Notes: generated by a model from the sequence alone, not told the origin. Numbered from the stretch's first letter, positions 47,723 to 60,535 are shown. The stretch: 64,000 nt of DNA from Limonium bicolor (GCA_023374045.1 CM041777.1:103308046-103372045), one strand, 5' to 3'. Numbers and translations are program-made.

Positions 47723-50700
47723 TTTGCCAATGAATTAGGCTGTGCACTCGGAACGGGAGGTATACTGAGTGTCTGCAATAAGGCAGAAGCCGGCAAGAGC
47801 GGCACAATCCTCACCGGTACCTTTCCAGTGAATGGCGTGGATGCATCGATCTTGTTCGACTCTGGAGCCTCACACACATTCATTTCGCTATCATTAGAGA
47901 TAGAGAGATGGGGGATGGTGAAAGAGATGCCAGACTTCGTGGTCACTCTCCCGTCGAAAGAGCGGATCAGATGTACCCGCTACTACCGATGATATTGTTC
48001 GAATCATGGATGAGGAGTTCCGATCGACCTGATAGAGTTCGACGGACTGGGTTTTGATGTGATGTGATTGTCGGGATGAACTGGTTGGAGCGGCGGTACA
48101 AGGGTAGAATCCTATGTCGAGCATCGACTGCTTCTTAGGAGTCCATCTGGGGTTACTATATCTTACCGCCAGAGGCCCAGGGAGCCTTCGACACAGATCA
48201 TCACCGCCATGGCCATGTATCATGAGTTGCGACGACGGGGAAATGATGTATACCTCTGCTATGTCCAGGACATAGAGAGAGACCCTGAGTTTAGCCCAGA
48301 TGTGCCGGTAGTGTCGGAGTTTCCTGACGTATTTCTAAGGAACTGCCGGGCATGCCGCCAGCACGAGAGGTTGAGTTTGAGATTGACCTAATTCCGGGCA
48401 CCGGACCCATTGCGAAGGCACCTTACCGTATGGCTCCAGCAGAGATGACAGAGCTCAAGGAGCAGCTGAGAGACCTACTCGACAAGGGCTTCATCCGCCC
48501 TAGTGTGTCACCATGGGGAGCGCCGGTCCTCTTCGTGAAGAAGAAGGACGGTAGTCTCCGCCTATGTATTGATTATCGGGAGCTGAATGCTGTTACGGTG
48601 AAGAACCGTTACCCTTTACCACGCATCGACGATCTATTTGATCAGCTGAGGGGAGCATCAGTATTCTCCAAGATAGACCTGCGTTCCGGATATCACCAGA
48701 TTGCCATCCGTGACAGCGATATAGAAAAGACAGCCTTCAGAACTAGGTATGGGCACTATGAGTTCACCGTTATGCCGTTTGGCTTATCAAATGCACCAGC
48801 TAAGTTCATGGACTTAATGAACCGTTTGTTCCAAGATCAGTTGGACAAATCAGTGGTAGTCTTCATCGATGACATACTTGTGTATTCGAAATCCAGAGGT
48901 GAGCAGAAAGCCACCTGAGGGATGTGTTGCAACATTGAGAAAGAACCAATTGTATGCTAAATTTTCTAAGTGTGAATTTTGGTTGAACCAAGTATCATTC
49001 CTTGGACATGTGATATCTGAGGCCGGGATCGCTGTTGATCCAGCAAAGATAGATGCAGTGCGCACCTGGCCTAGGCCGAAGACAGTTACCGACATCAGGA
49101 GCTTCCTCGGTTTGGCAGGTTACTATAGGAGATTTGTGAAGGACTTCTCCAGCGTCTCGAAGCCGATGACTTCCTTGATGAAAAAGGATGCACCATTCGA
49201 GTGGACAGTCGACTGTGAGAGAGCTTTCACGAATCTCAAGGATGCTCTGACATCTGCACCGGTTCTGACACTACCAGACGGTCCAGATGGTTTCGAGGTC
49301 TATTGCGACGCATCAGGTAGGGGTATGGGTTGTGTGTTGATGCAACACGGGAAGGTCGTGGCTTACGCCTCCCGACAGCTGAAGAAGCATGAGGAGAACT
49401 ACCCTACCCACGACTTAGAATTGGGGGCCATTGTCTTCGCACTGAAGATATGGCGACATCACTTGTATGGGGTAAGCGTGACAATCTATTCCGACCATAA
49501 AAGTTTGAAATACTTGTTCACTCAGAAAGAGTTGAACATGAGGCAGAGAAGGTGGGTTGAATTCTTGAATGATTATGACATCGATTTACAGTACAAGGAG
49601 GGTAAGGCAAATGTGGTAGCTGACGCATTGAGCCGCCGAGCACACTCTCTCCATTCGCTAGTCTCTCATACTGGCTTGGTTGAAGAGGTGCGGAGTGCTC
49701 AGATGACGGACCAGTACATGATGGAGATTAGACAGAAGCTTATTGATGGCACATTCGAGGGTCAGAAGTATGACTTCAGATTCCACGATGATGACCTGAT
49801 TAGGCTCAATGGCAGATTGTGTATACCCAGAGGTAGCGCTGAGCTGAAGGAGCGCATATTGAGTGAATCCCATTGTTCTACTACTTCGATTCACCCCGGA
49901 GCTTCAAAGATGTATAAAGGTATGAAAAGATACTTCTGGTGGGCTGGAATGAAAAAGGATGTGAATGACTATGTGTTGAGGTGTCTCACTTGTCAGAAGG
50001 TCAAGTTTGAGCACCGACGGCCTGGTGGTATGGTGCAGCCAATGCCAGTGCCGGAGTGGAAGTTCCATGACATATCTATGGACTTCGTAGTAGGGCTTCC
50101 GCCTACAAGGGGAGGTCTGAATATGATTGGGTGGTAGTTGACCGACTGACCAAGGTGTCTCGATTCATTCCGATGAAGGACACCTGGAAAGTGGCAAGAT
50201 TGGCAGAATTATTTGATAGAGAGATTGTTAGACATCATGGTGTACCAAAGACGATAGTATCTGACAGAGATACCAGATTCTTATCCAGATATTGGAAGTC
50301 TACACGAGAGGCACTGGTACTGAACTGAAATTGAGCACGGCGTTTCACCCACAGACCGATGGTCAGAGTGAGCGCACATACAGACACTTGAGGATATGCT
50401 ACGTGCATGTGCACTTGACTTTCAGACCAGCTGGATTGATAAGTTACATCTGATCGAGTTTAGCTACAACAACAGTTATCATGCATCGATCAAGATGTCT
50501 CCCTTCCAGGCATTGACGGTAGACCATGCCGCACACCATTATGCTGGGATGAGTCGAGTGAGACGGTCATTATAGGACCAGAGTATCTTGAGCAAGTTCA
50601 GGCAGAAGTTCGCCAGGTCAGGGATAATATGAAAGCAGCTCAGGATAGACAGAAGTCGTACGCAGATGTGCGCCGACGTGACCTGGAGTTCGCCGTGGGC

Positions 50701-51117
50701 GATCAGGTATTTTTGAGAGTATCCCCTATGAAGGGAGTATTTCGTTTTGGTCAGAAGGGCAAGTTGAGCCCGAAATATGTAGGTCCTTATGTTGTGACGG
50801 AGCGGATCGGCCCGGTAGCTTATAGACTTGATTTACCCGCCGAGCTGGGCAAGGTACATGATGTATTTCATGTGTCCCAGTTGAAGAAGTATATGTCTCA
50901 TCCGTCTCATGTGCTTCAGCCGGAAAGGCTAACTTTAGAGCCGACCATGCGATCAGTGGAGACTCCGGTACGGATTCTGGACACTAAGACTCGAGACACT
51001 CGCCATAAGTCTGTAAGACTGGTGAAGGTCCTCTGGTCTAACCAGGACGTTGAGGAGGCCACTTGGGAGCTGGAAGAAAAGATGAAGGCGAAGCACCCGT
51101 CATTGTTTGCTTCTTAG
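47723..51117 (+). pseudogene. E3 pol (PR-RT-RNase H-INT-chromodomain), several frameshifts
   Basis: Enzymes for reverse transcription and integration. The protease has LFDSGASHTFIS (DSGA at 47858-47869). The reverse transcriptase (from about 48352) has [11 protein letters not shown], the YxDD-type motif FIDD (48862-48873) and [12 protein letters not shown]. The RNase H has [19 protein letters not shown] and VADALSRR. The integrase has the HHCC knuckle (SHCS, IHPG, CLTCQK) and D, D, E residues in MDFVVG, SDRDTRF and DGQSERT. The tail KVHDVFHVSQLKKY leads to LVKVLWSNQDVEEATWELEE, a chromodomain-like end typical of Tekay. Frame changes lie near 47990-48060, 48330, 48900, 50125, 50320, 50380 and 50515. 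All catalytic motifs survive. Confidence 0.9.
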
Positions 51118-51442
51118 TGTTTATATGTATAGGGTACGGGGCGTACCCCTTTTAAGGGGGGTAGAGCCGTTTCGGTTATGGTTGTGTACGACATGTATAT
51201 GTATACATTGTCTATGTTATGTTACAGACCGTTGTGTCTGAATGGTATTATATGGTTTGGACCTCGAGTCCGTTGTGGTATTGTGTGGATTGGACCTTGA
51301 GTCCGTTGTGGTGTAAGAATGATGGTAAGGTTGATAATGATGGTTGGAAGTATTGTTTCTATAAGTGTTCCCCGTGTTCTAATAATAAGATATGTGGGGA
51401 AGTATGAACTTTGAGGACAAAGTTCTTTTAAGGGGGGTAGAT
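51118..51442 (+). promoter_or_regulatory. E3 3' untranslated region with duplicated polypurine tract
   Basis: The tract TTTTAAGGGGGGTAGAT at 51426-51442 abuts the 3' LTR and primes plus-strand DNA. A near-identical tract (TTTTAAGGGGGGTAGAGCC) lies at 51150-51168, about 275 bases upstream and 30 bases after the pol stop. Between them is a 45-bp direct repeat containing 'ttgagtccgttgtggt' (51260-51315). Confidence 0.85.
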
Positions 51443-54400
51443 TGAAATACCCCAAACCTTGGTATGTTGGTTAAACATTAAAACATGATTTATTAAGACT
51501 AAAAAGAGTCTTAGAAACCTTAGTAAACAAATTTAAACAAAAGGAAACACGAATGTGCTTTAAAGTCAATAAGAGCCAAAATGTGCTCTAAGCTTGGGAT
51601 AAACTTGAGTAAGACCTAATGAGCTTACCAAGACCTCATTTATATACTAATGAACATATTAAACCAATTACCAAAGAAAACCAAGCTTGAAAACAAGTTA
51701 AAACACAAAATGTGCTTTAAGAAGTCTTAAAGCACGTTTTTGAAAAATTGTCTTGTAAATGAGTTTTGAATGGCTAAATGTCCATCATTACTCTTAAATA
51801 TATATGTGTACTATATAGTATCACATTTGGGTGGCTATATTAATGGGAAATCAAAAATTTCACTTCTAAGTGCCTTGTTTAGGTGAATAGTGTTTTTTTT
51901 TATAAGCTAGTTTATAACATATGTTGTATTAAGTAATTAAATTGACAAACAAAGACTAAAATGCCCTTATACTAATAAAGGGGGCCGGTTTTTATAAGTG
52001 TGGTGACTCACCACTCTCTAGTTAAGGTAATAAGTAATTAAAGCAAACTAAGTAAAACTACTTTTTACTTTATAACATAAATATCTTCTAAAAGCAACTT
52101 CTATCTTCATTCTCATTTCTTTCCTTCATTCCCACGGTTTGCAAACACCTCTCTTCTTCCTTTTCTTGTTCTCTCTCGGTAATACCACTATCACCATGGA
52201 AGTTCCAACTTTGACCACTTGTTAAACCTAGCTCACTTGTCCAAATCAAAAACAAATACCACCAATCTCTTCCTCTCATCAAGCTCTTCATTCCTATCTT
52301 CTCAAAACTCCAAGAGCTCCATTTCGGTGCCAAGGTGTTCCACCATTGAAGGAGCTTGAGCTTATATTTTGGTATATTATTACTCTCCTTTGCTTCTAGG
52401 TAAGGAATCTCAAACAAAAATCAAGTTTCCTCCTTGTTTTTGTCATGTCCGAAAATACACATTGATATAGCTCATTGTGTGACTTTGTTCTAGCTTCATT
52501 TCAACTCTTCATGGACTAGGTGGAGTCCTCTCTTGTTATATATTCAAACTCTCTTCAAAGATCAAGGTAAAACAACTACATTAATGTTTTTGAAACAATG
52601 TCAAATTAGGGTTTACAATGAGATGAAGCTTATAGCTTGAATACTCATTTTGGTGTTTGTATATTGTCTAGAACTTGACAAGGAATCAAATTATCATACG
52701 GTTTTGTAAGGAATCAAGGAGGAAGTATTTTGGAAAAAGAGGTAAATCTACTAACTTAAATGTTGTTTAATGCCCTAGGAGAAATGAGCTTATAAATGCT
52801 TATTAAAACTACCTAAAGAGCAAATGGTGAATGACTTAGTAAAGTATTCTCAAGAGACTAGTAAAGGGCATATGTGTGTGTTGAGTGTATTCGCAGGTTA
52901 AAGGCATATATATTGTGGAAATTCAGTGTTTATGATTTAAGCACTTTAAGGGCCTAAGAGCCATGCATTTTAAGGGCCTAAGTGCCATGCAATTTGAATT
53001 ATGCACTATATTGTGATGTAGTGTAAATTTGGGTGAAGTTGTGTATGGGAGTGTTTTGGCGATTCTAGATGTTCTTGAGTGTTTAATGGAGAAAACAAAG
53101 TGTTTTGGCTTAGTAATGTTCTAGGGGAACCCATGTCAAAATTTAGGTAGGAAGTAAGAAGTTCTAAGTGTTTACATAAGGTTTGGTGAGTTAGAAAGTG
53201 TAGGAGATGAATAAGAAGTTCATGATGTTTTAAAGGAATTTTGATGACTAAGAAGTATATACTAGGAAAAGAGTTTCAAGAAGGATATAAGGAATTAGTT
53301 GTGAAAGATGATGCTTGGGAGATGATGTAAGTTAAGGAGAAAGCATTTTGGCATAGTAGTTATCATAGGTATGAAACACCACTTGGAAAACTAGGAGAAA
53401 ATATTGTAAGTGTTAGGAATTTTGTGAAGGAATAAGTAAAGGCTTAAGGAATTAGAAAATGAGTTTTATGAGTGTTTAAGAGTGTCTTAAGTTGTGTTTA
53501 AAGTGCCCAAATGAGGTTAGGAAGTACTAGGTTATATGGGGAGAAGTTTGGAGTTGAATGTAAAAAGGAAAACAAAGATTTGGGGCCGACCGGACTTGCG
53601 ACCGGACTTGCAAGCTCGGTCGGGACCTGTTCACCCTGCGAGAATTAGTTTCTGGAATGGACCGGGCTTAGGACCGGACATGGACAAGTCCGGTCGGGCT
53701 AAATTTACAAAGAGAATAAACTCTCTGGAATGGACCGGACATAGGACCGGACTTACAAGTCCGGTCGGAGTAGAAAATTTTGTACGGATTGAGTTACTGG
53801 AATCGACCGGATATGGGACCGGACTTGACAAGTCCGGTCGGGCTGAATTTCCGAAGGGGAGAAACTCTCTGGAATCGACCGGACATGGACAAGTCCGGTC
53901 GGGCCTAAACATGTAAAAAAAAAAAAACAGAAAAGAATGTGACTTATGTAGTTAACCCTAGGATGTATAGTGAAGGAAACCTAGGGTGAAGTAGACATTA
54001 AAACATGTCATACAATCAAGTGAATACTTAGTAAGTGTGAAGTTAAATAAATAATTAACCGACCTTACTGATGTGTATAGGATTCTCTCAAGGTGGAAAC
54101 GAAACAAGGCAAGGACCAAGGTATGGTTTTCTTGCAGTCTGTTGCCTAACGGTTTACACCGGCTTGGGTGTTGTTTGCTTTTCTGTGTGTTACGACCTTA
54201 TAAGATTAAGGCATGAAAAGAGTTTACAGTTGTTATACACTATGATGTTGTAAGGTTATGACTCCTTTCCCTTGGTTGTCTAACAAGACCTAAATGCTTG
54301 CTTGTATGTGACTTGACAAAATGTTGTGTGATCACTAACAAGTGCTAACCGGGGGAGTGAGGAGTCCGGTTGTTCCGGCCACGCGTGTGATGGATGGGGG

Positions 54401-55279
54401 TCGATATCATATCCGGTTCGGCTCTCTTGGTGTATGTATAGGTGGTATTCCAATTTGGTTTCTACCTTCCCTTAGCTTATCCAAAGCTAGTTACTGACTC
54501 ACGTCGGGCCATAGGGGCATACGTATGTTATTTCGGAGTGCTCGGGATTACTATATCCGACACACCTTTGGAATAAGTTAACCGTTCTATATAACCGGAC
54601 GGTAACGAGGATGGTAACGAGCTTAACATGGGACCGGTAAAAATCCCTAGGCTCTGATGGTATACTAACTATGGTGGAAGGTTCCTTGAGAGGACCGAGT
54701 TTATGGTGTTATGTATTGATATTGTCATGCTATGCAATTTCCCTTGCTATGCTATGGTATATATATATGTTGGATGTTCTAAAATGAATGCCATGATTAT
54801 TATGACAATTGGTTGCGCGTATCCCGGTAGTCGATGGGCTGCGCGTTAGCCATACCAGCAAAGGTGCTGACCCCCTCGGGGGCTCCATATTTTTATTGCA
54901 GGATGAGGATCGAAGAAGCTGAGTGGCTCTAGGTCCTAGGTCGTTGATGTACTTTTGGACACGTTGGTTGTTGAGCCCGGGATGCGCCTGTGCTCCCGAG
55001 GCATTATATTTTGATACCGTAGTTATACTGTGGTGAATGATTATGGTTGTAGGTGTGTTGTAAATTAAACACTCGGTAATGTTGGTTATGTTATATATAT
55101 GGAAGTTAGATTCTATGCTCGGGAGTCTGATCATCAGACCGATACATTGTATTTATTCTGCCTAGTTAACCACGTGGGTGGTTAACGGCGTTGTAACACC
55201 AAGGCGTTTAGTTATTGTTTGGTTGGTTATTTTCCGCTGCGATCTCGGTAGTTGATAGGGGCGTTGTAGGGGTGTTACA
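51443..55279 (+). mobile_element. E3 3' LTR, 3,837 bp
   Basis: TGAAATACCCC to GGTGTTACA, followed by AGGGT. It is the near-identical partner of 41197-45012. The CCGGAC hairpin cluster is at 53585-53902. Confidence 0.95.
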
Positions 55280-55693
55280 AGGGTCCAGGCCCGGCATACT
55301 CAGCGTCTATCGCTGATACTACACCATTGCAGGTTGTTGATTATCGCCGAAGCCGAAGTGCGGGAACAGGGTAATTAGAGTTTATTTTAATTACCGCACA
55401 TGGAGTTGTATTATGGTAAGGTTATGTATATTCAGGTTTAGGTAGACGCTCACTCGCCGATGTTTATGATTTATGGACTTAGTATGATGTATAGGAGTTT
55501 CTCGTTATCACGGCGGTTAGTAGTTTGTTTTGGTTGGTTGTTGGATGTAGTTTGGCTTCGTTGCTCGCATGGGCGAGTAATGGCCGGTGACACCCGAGTG
55601 AGTATTGTATGTTGTTATTTATCTTCCGCTGTAAGACGTTTTATTTATTGTTACGTGAGAGATTATTACGTGATTGTGGAGAGGGGTGTTACA
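55280..55693 (+). mobile_element. E2 3' LTR, part 3 of 3
   Basis: It continues LTR B after E3; the first five bases are the E3 duplication. It matches LTR A from about 16877 to its end at 17285 and closes with GGTGTTACA. The CAACC at 55694-55698 follows. Confidence 0.95.
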
Positions 55694-55698
55694 CAACC

Positions 55699-58485
55699 CC
55701 TGAGCCTCTCTCAGATTTCCTAGTCACACTACCGACGAAGGAGAGAGTGAGGTGCACGAAACTTCACACGGGAGTTCAGATTAATATCATGAATGAAGAT
55801 TTTCACGCGGATTTGATTGAGCTGGATAATTTGGGCTTTGACATCATCATGGGCATGGATTGGCTACAGAAGTATAAGGGATGACTGCATTACGCAGAGC
55901 ACATACTACTATTGAAGAGCCCGAAGGGCAAGACAGTCTGCTATCGCAGTACTCCTAGAGAGCCGACTTTTAAGCTAGTATCTACTATATCGTTGATGAA
56001 GAAGGTGAAAAAGGGACAACCAGTCTATTTGTGCTATGTCCAGGACATGAGGCAGGAAGAGCAGACACAGTCAGACATACCAGTCGTTTTAGATTTCTCT
56101 GATCTATTTCCTGAAGAACTACCAGGGATGCCACCCAAGAGGGATGTTGAGTTCTCCATCGACTTAATACCAGACATGGGGCCTATTGCTAAGGCACCCT
56201 ATCAAATGGCATCAGTAGAGACGAGGGAGTTGAAGATTCAGTTAGAAGATCTGCTTGATAAGGGTTTTATCAGACCGAGTGCATCGTCATGGGGAGCACC
56301 AGTACTGTTCGTAAAGAAAAAGGATGGTAGCATGCGACTATGCATTGACTACAGGGAGCTTAACGCAGTCACAGTCAAGAATAAGTACCCGTTACCACGG
56401 ATTGACGATCTGTTCGACCAATTGAGAGGTGCTACAGTCTTCTCAAAGATTGACCTGAGATCAGGATACCACCAGATACGGATAGCTGATGGAGACATAG
56501 AGAAGACAGCTTTTCGAACACACTATGGGCACTATGAGTTCACAGTAATGCCATTTGGCTTATCGAACGCCCCTACTATATTCATGGATCTTATGAACCG
56601 ATTGTTCAGAGGACAGCTAGACTCATCAGTAGGTGTATTCATTGACGACATTCTAGTCTATTCTAAGACTAAGGACGAGCACGAGGTGCATCTGAGGCAT
56701 GTTTTACAGACCATGAGAGAGAACCAATTGTATGCCAAGCTTTCAAAGTGGGATTTCTGGTTAGACAGTGTAGCTTTTCTAGGGCATGTGATATCTGCCA
56801 GCGATATATCTGTAGACCCTGCGAAGATTGAGGCAGTTAAGACTTGGCCGAGACCGAAGACAGTGACAGATATCCGTAGTTTCTTGGGATTAGCTGGTTA
56901 CTACCGAAGATTTGTTCAAGACTTCTCCAAACTGGCGAAACCAATGACTAGTCTGATGAAGAAGGAAGTTCCATTTGTATGGACTGAGGATTGCTAGCGT
57001 TCCTTTCAGACACTGAAGGACCTATTCACGTCAGCACCCATACTCACCATTCCAGAGGGGACCGATGGGTTTGAAGTTTATTATGATGCCTCAGGCACAT
57101 GGATAGGGTGTGTACTCATGCAGAATGACAAGGTTGTTGCTTATGCGTCACGTCAGCTGAAGAAACATGAAGAGAACTACCTGACACACGATTTGGAATT
57201 GGGAGCAGTTGTATTTGCACTGAAGATCTGGCACCACTACTTATATGGAGTTACAGTGACAGTCTACTCAGATCATAAGAGCCTTCAGCATCTATTCACT
57301 CAGAAGGAGCTTAACATGAGACAGAGGCGATGGGTCGAGTTTCTGAAGGACTACGACATCGACCTCAGGTACAAGGAGGGCAAGACAAATGTAGTTGCTA
57401 ACGACCTGAGCTGTAGAGCTCATTCCTTATTTGCTATGACAGGAGATGGCAGTCTCATCGAGGAAGTACGTTGTGCTCAGGATAACGACCTATACATGCA
57501 GACTATTAGGCAGCAGTTGACTAACGGTATCTTTGAGAGACAGAAGTATGATTTTGTACTCAGGGAAGACGGGTTAATCAGACTAAATGATCGTTTGTGT
57601 ATACCAGAGTCCAGCCCCGACTTAAAGGAAATGATATTACAGGAAGCTCATTGCTCTTCCTTATCGGTACATCCAGGGTCATCCAAGATGTACAAGGATC
57701 TGAAATTACATTTCTGGTGGAGTGGTATGAAGAAGGATGTTGCAGAGTTTGTGGCAAGATGTATGACGTGTCAAAAAGTGAAGTTTGAACACCGGAGACC
57801 GGACGGATTAGTACAGCCGATGCCCATTCCATATTGGAAGTTCGAGGATATATCCATGGACTTCGTGGTTGGTCTTCCATCGACTAGAGGAGGTGCAAAC
57901 ATGATATGGGTCATCGTCGATAGACAGACAAAGGTAGCAAGGTTTATTCCTATCAAGGACACTTAGAAAATCCCCAAGCTGGCGAACCTCTTCCAGAAAA
58001 AGATCATTAGACACCACGGTGTACCTAAGTCGATTGTGTCAGATAGAGATTCCAGATTTGTCTCCAGATTTTGGCAGCAAGTTCAAGAGGCATTGAGTAC
58101 GAAGCTGAAACTAAGTACCGCCTTCCTCCCTCAGATAGACGGTCAGTGTGAACGAACCATTCAGACATTAGAGGACATGCGTAGAGCTTGTGCCGTAGAC
58201 TTCCAGGAAAGCTGGATAGACCGCCTACATCTGATCGAGTTTGCGTACAATAACAGCTATCATGCATCCATTCAGATGCCACCTTTTCAGGCATTGCACG
58301 GCAGGCCTTGTAGGACACCTCTTTGTTATGACGAGGCCAGTGAGAATACAATCTTAGGGCCGGAGTACCTAGACCAGACGAAGGAGGATATTGTGCAGAT
58401 ACGCAAGAACATGAAGATAGCCCAGGACAGATAGAATTCATATGCTGATGTCCGGAGGAGAGATCTCGAGTTTGCAGTAGGCGAT
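55699..58485 (+). pseudogene. E1 pol, 3' part, stopped by four nonsense codons
   Basis: It continues the protease begun before 11861 with FLVTLPTKERVRCT and GFDIIMGMDWL. Reverse transcriptase: [24 protein letters not shown] (FIDD 56638-56649), [12 protein letters not shown]. RNase [21 protein letters not shown]. Integrase: HCSS, VHPG, CMTCQK, then [15 protein letters not shown] and DGQCERT. One reading frame runs through all 2.8 kb with no frameshift. It has stops at 55882 (TGA) and at 56995, 57964 and 58432 (TAG). It ends within the region after integrase (LEFAVGD) at the E6 LTR. The expected chromodomain and 3' LTR are absent from the window. Confidence 0.9.
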
Positions 58486-60535
58486 TGTGAGCCTCGATTT
58501 TAAACCCTATCCTATGTTGATTAAAGTTGATTAGGATCTAACCGGGTTTTAGGTCCACTTATAGTCTAAGATTAATAACTATGTCATATAACAATAATTA
58601 TTAAAACCTAAGCTAGCTCACTGGAACCTATTATGAGTCGCCACCTAATTTTGACCTAGATTAAATTAGGAAAGGAGAGCTCGGGTTGGGGGCTTGATAT
58701 TCGACTTAATTAGGGTTCAATTACTTTCATTACCCTTCCTAGGTCGTTTTTCCTCTACTTGGTTTATTTACGGCTTATTACGAGTCGTTTTAACCTAAGT
58801 GCGCGAGCTTCTGTTTTTTTTGTGTTTTTTAGCATTTTTTGACAGAAAATTAAAATGAAATTGAAAGTTACCTAAACTAGGGTTTCGAAGGCAGAATTGG
58901 GTCAAATTTTTATTCCGTCCGTGGCCACGGACCTAATGTCCGAACCCACGGACCCCAGTTAACCTAATTACACAAAAAGGTCAAATTTAAACAGAAACGA
59001 GATTTTGAAAAGTCCGGGGCCACGGACAGGACGTCCGTGGGCCCGGACATGTTTTATAAAACCCTAACTTTCGAAAATAAAAATATCCCGCCACCGTCCG
59101 GGGGCGTCCGGCTTTCGGACAGAGCGTCCGGGACCCCGGACATAGCGTCCGTGGGTGCGGACCGACCTCGGACGGCGGCGTTAAGGCTGTTCCCGGCGGT
59201 GTTTTTGGCTCAAAATTTATGGGTACGTAGCCTGAAAGATTCTAAACATGTTAGTGATCAAAAGTTTTCAATTTGACTACGAATTAAGGACGAAACTTAT
59301 TGAACAAGTTAGTGGACAGAAACGCAAACAAACTTTAATTCAGAAGCAAAGAAAAGTCAGTTCGAATAAGAATTTCAACCAGAAGCGTATTGTGATCAAT
59401 GGAGTTAAAGAATTCGAATTCTAACCTGTTTTGGCTTCGGGATTTGGTTGTTCCTTCACGTCGGGAAACTTCGAACGCGTCGTTGGTAGCCGATCCGGTT
59501 CAGCTTCTACCCGAGTTTCTGATTTCTTCTTCCTTGTATGATTAAGGACGGTTTGCTTCTGTTTTTGTGATGTTTTGGTGCTTGGAAGTTCAATAGGAGA
59601 AGAAAGGATGAGTTTTTGGTGATTTTGGGGTGATTTCTGCAGTGTTTCGGTATTGATTTGAGGCTTGGAAGTGTAAAAACGTGGGAAGAAGGTTTGTGGC
59701 TGTGTTCTCGGACTTTGGAGGTGTTCTCCTCTGCCCTAGTTCATTTTTTGGGGGTCTTTTTATAGAAAGAGCATGGTCAAATTGATAGAGCAAGATCTTT
59801 ATCTAAAACGCTGATTTCGTGCTCTAAGGGAATCTGATTTTGTAAAATATGTTTCAGGTCGAGATAAATTATGAAATTTTAACTAAAGATAAAGGATGAT
59901 TTTTAGGAAATTTTAGAGTTGGAATCGGGTTATTTTGATAAATAACCGATTAGATAAAAATCTTGAAATCTGGAATCTCCCATAATTCATAACTTATTAT
60001 TGGAAAGTCGAAATAACAAAATGCCAACGGCATTAGTCTCTAATAAACATCCTCTATCTTGTGTTAAAATTTCATGACGTTTTGTTTTAATTTCGGTATT
60101 TTCCATAGGAGAGAGAAAATTGCAAAAATGATTGAATTTCTCTTTTAAATTTTGGGCTAAGGTACCAAATAAAATAATTTCAGGTTTATGACTGTATGTA
60201 GTCATGCTAACCATGTGAAAATTTTATTTTAATTTTGGAAACCTTTTATTATTTCTATTTTGAGGTTATTTCATGTGTTAATTAAAGAAATTAGCTTATA
60301 ATATGAATTAAAAGCTAAATTTCCAGAATAAATATTATCAGAGAATCATGAAATACCTTTCATAATGACTATGATATTTGGAAGTGTTTGGAGATAATGA
60401 ACAAGTCATATAAAAATAGAAAATCCCGATAATGTCCTTGGAAAATCCCGCCTTGGTGCTTTTTGACCCGTTTTGCCCTTTGTAACACGTATGCCTTAGA
60501 GACTACTCCGGGGGATTGAAATTTTGGGTATAACA
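58486..60535 (-). mobile_element. E6 3' LTR (minus-strand gypsy), 2,050 bp
   Basis: It starts TGTGAGCCTCG directly after the interrupted E1 pol frame and ends GGGTATAACA at 60535. On the minus strand the junction reads as a G-rich polypurine tract followed by TGTTATACCC, so this is the 3' LTR of an element read leftward. Its partner LTR and target duplication lie beyond 64000. It contains a hairpin cluster at 58917-59175. ORFs inside it (59037-59276, 59590-59793, 59987-60214) are not supported. Confidence 0.82.
58917..59175. repeat. GTCCG hairpin cluster in E6 LTR
   Basis: It contains 'gtccgtggccacggac' (a perfect 16-base palindrome), then 'gtccggggccacggac', 'acgtccgtgggcccggac', and repeated 'cgtccggg' and 'cggacatagcgtccg' blocks. 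Similar in style to the clusters in the E3 and E5 LTRs. Confidence 0.85.

Larger units (their letters stand above)
41197..55279 (+). mobile_element. E3: Ty3/gypsy chromovirus (Tekay-like) with AlkB ORF, 14.1 kb
   Basis: Complete structure: 5' LTR 41197-45012, PBS 45018, gag, AlkB ORF, pol, polypurine tract and 3' LTR 51443-55279. The five-base flanks are AGGAT (41192-41196) and AGGGT (55280-55284), a duplication with one substitution. The uninterrupted site is preserved in LTR A near 16877. The pol order is protease, reverse transcriptase, RNase H, integrase, chromodomain-like tail, placing it among chromoviruses, most like Tekay/Del. It is the youngest gypsy insertion by nesting. Confidence 0.95.
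11862..55693 (+). mobile_element. E2: non-autonomous Ty3/gypsy element, interrupted by later insertions
   Basis: It consists of LTR A (11862-17285), an interior (17286-21746) and a 3' LTR in three pieces (21747-25091, 39306-41196 and 55285-55693). Subtracting the nested E5, MITE and E3 leaves a 3' LTR of about 5.4 kb, equal to LTR A. It has an initiator-Met PBS, a degenerate gag, a polypurine tract and a CAACC duplication. It has no recognisable protease, reverse transcriptase, RNase H or integrase, so it must have relied on enzymes supplied in trans. The primer site, gag and LTR tail resemble E1 and E3. Confidence 0.9.

Noticed and set aside
49658..49894. Minus-strand ORFs within E3 and E1 pol (also 57578-58017 and 58025-58441)
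   Set aside because: Shadows of the plus-strand RNase H and integrase coding sequence.
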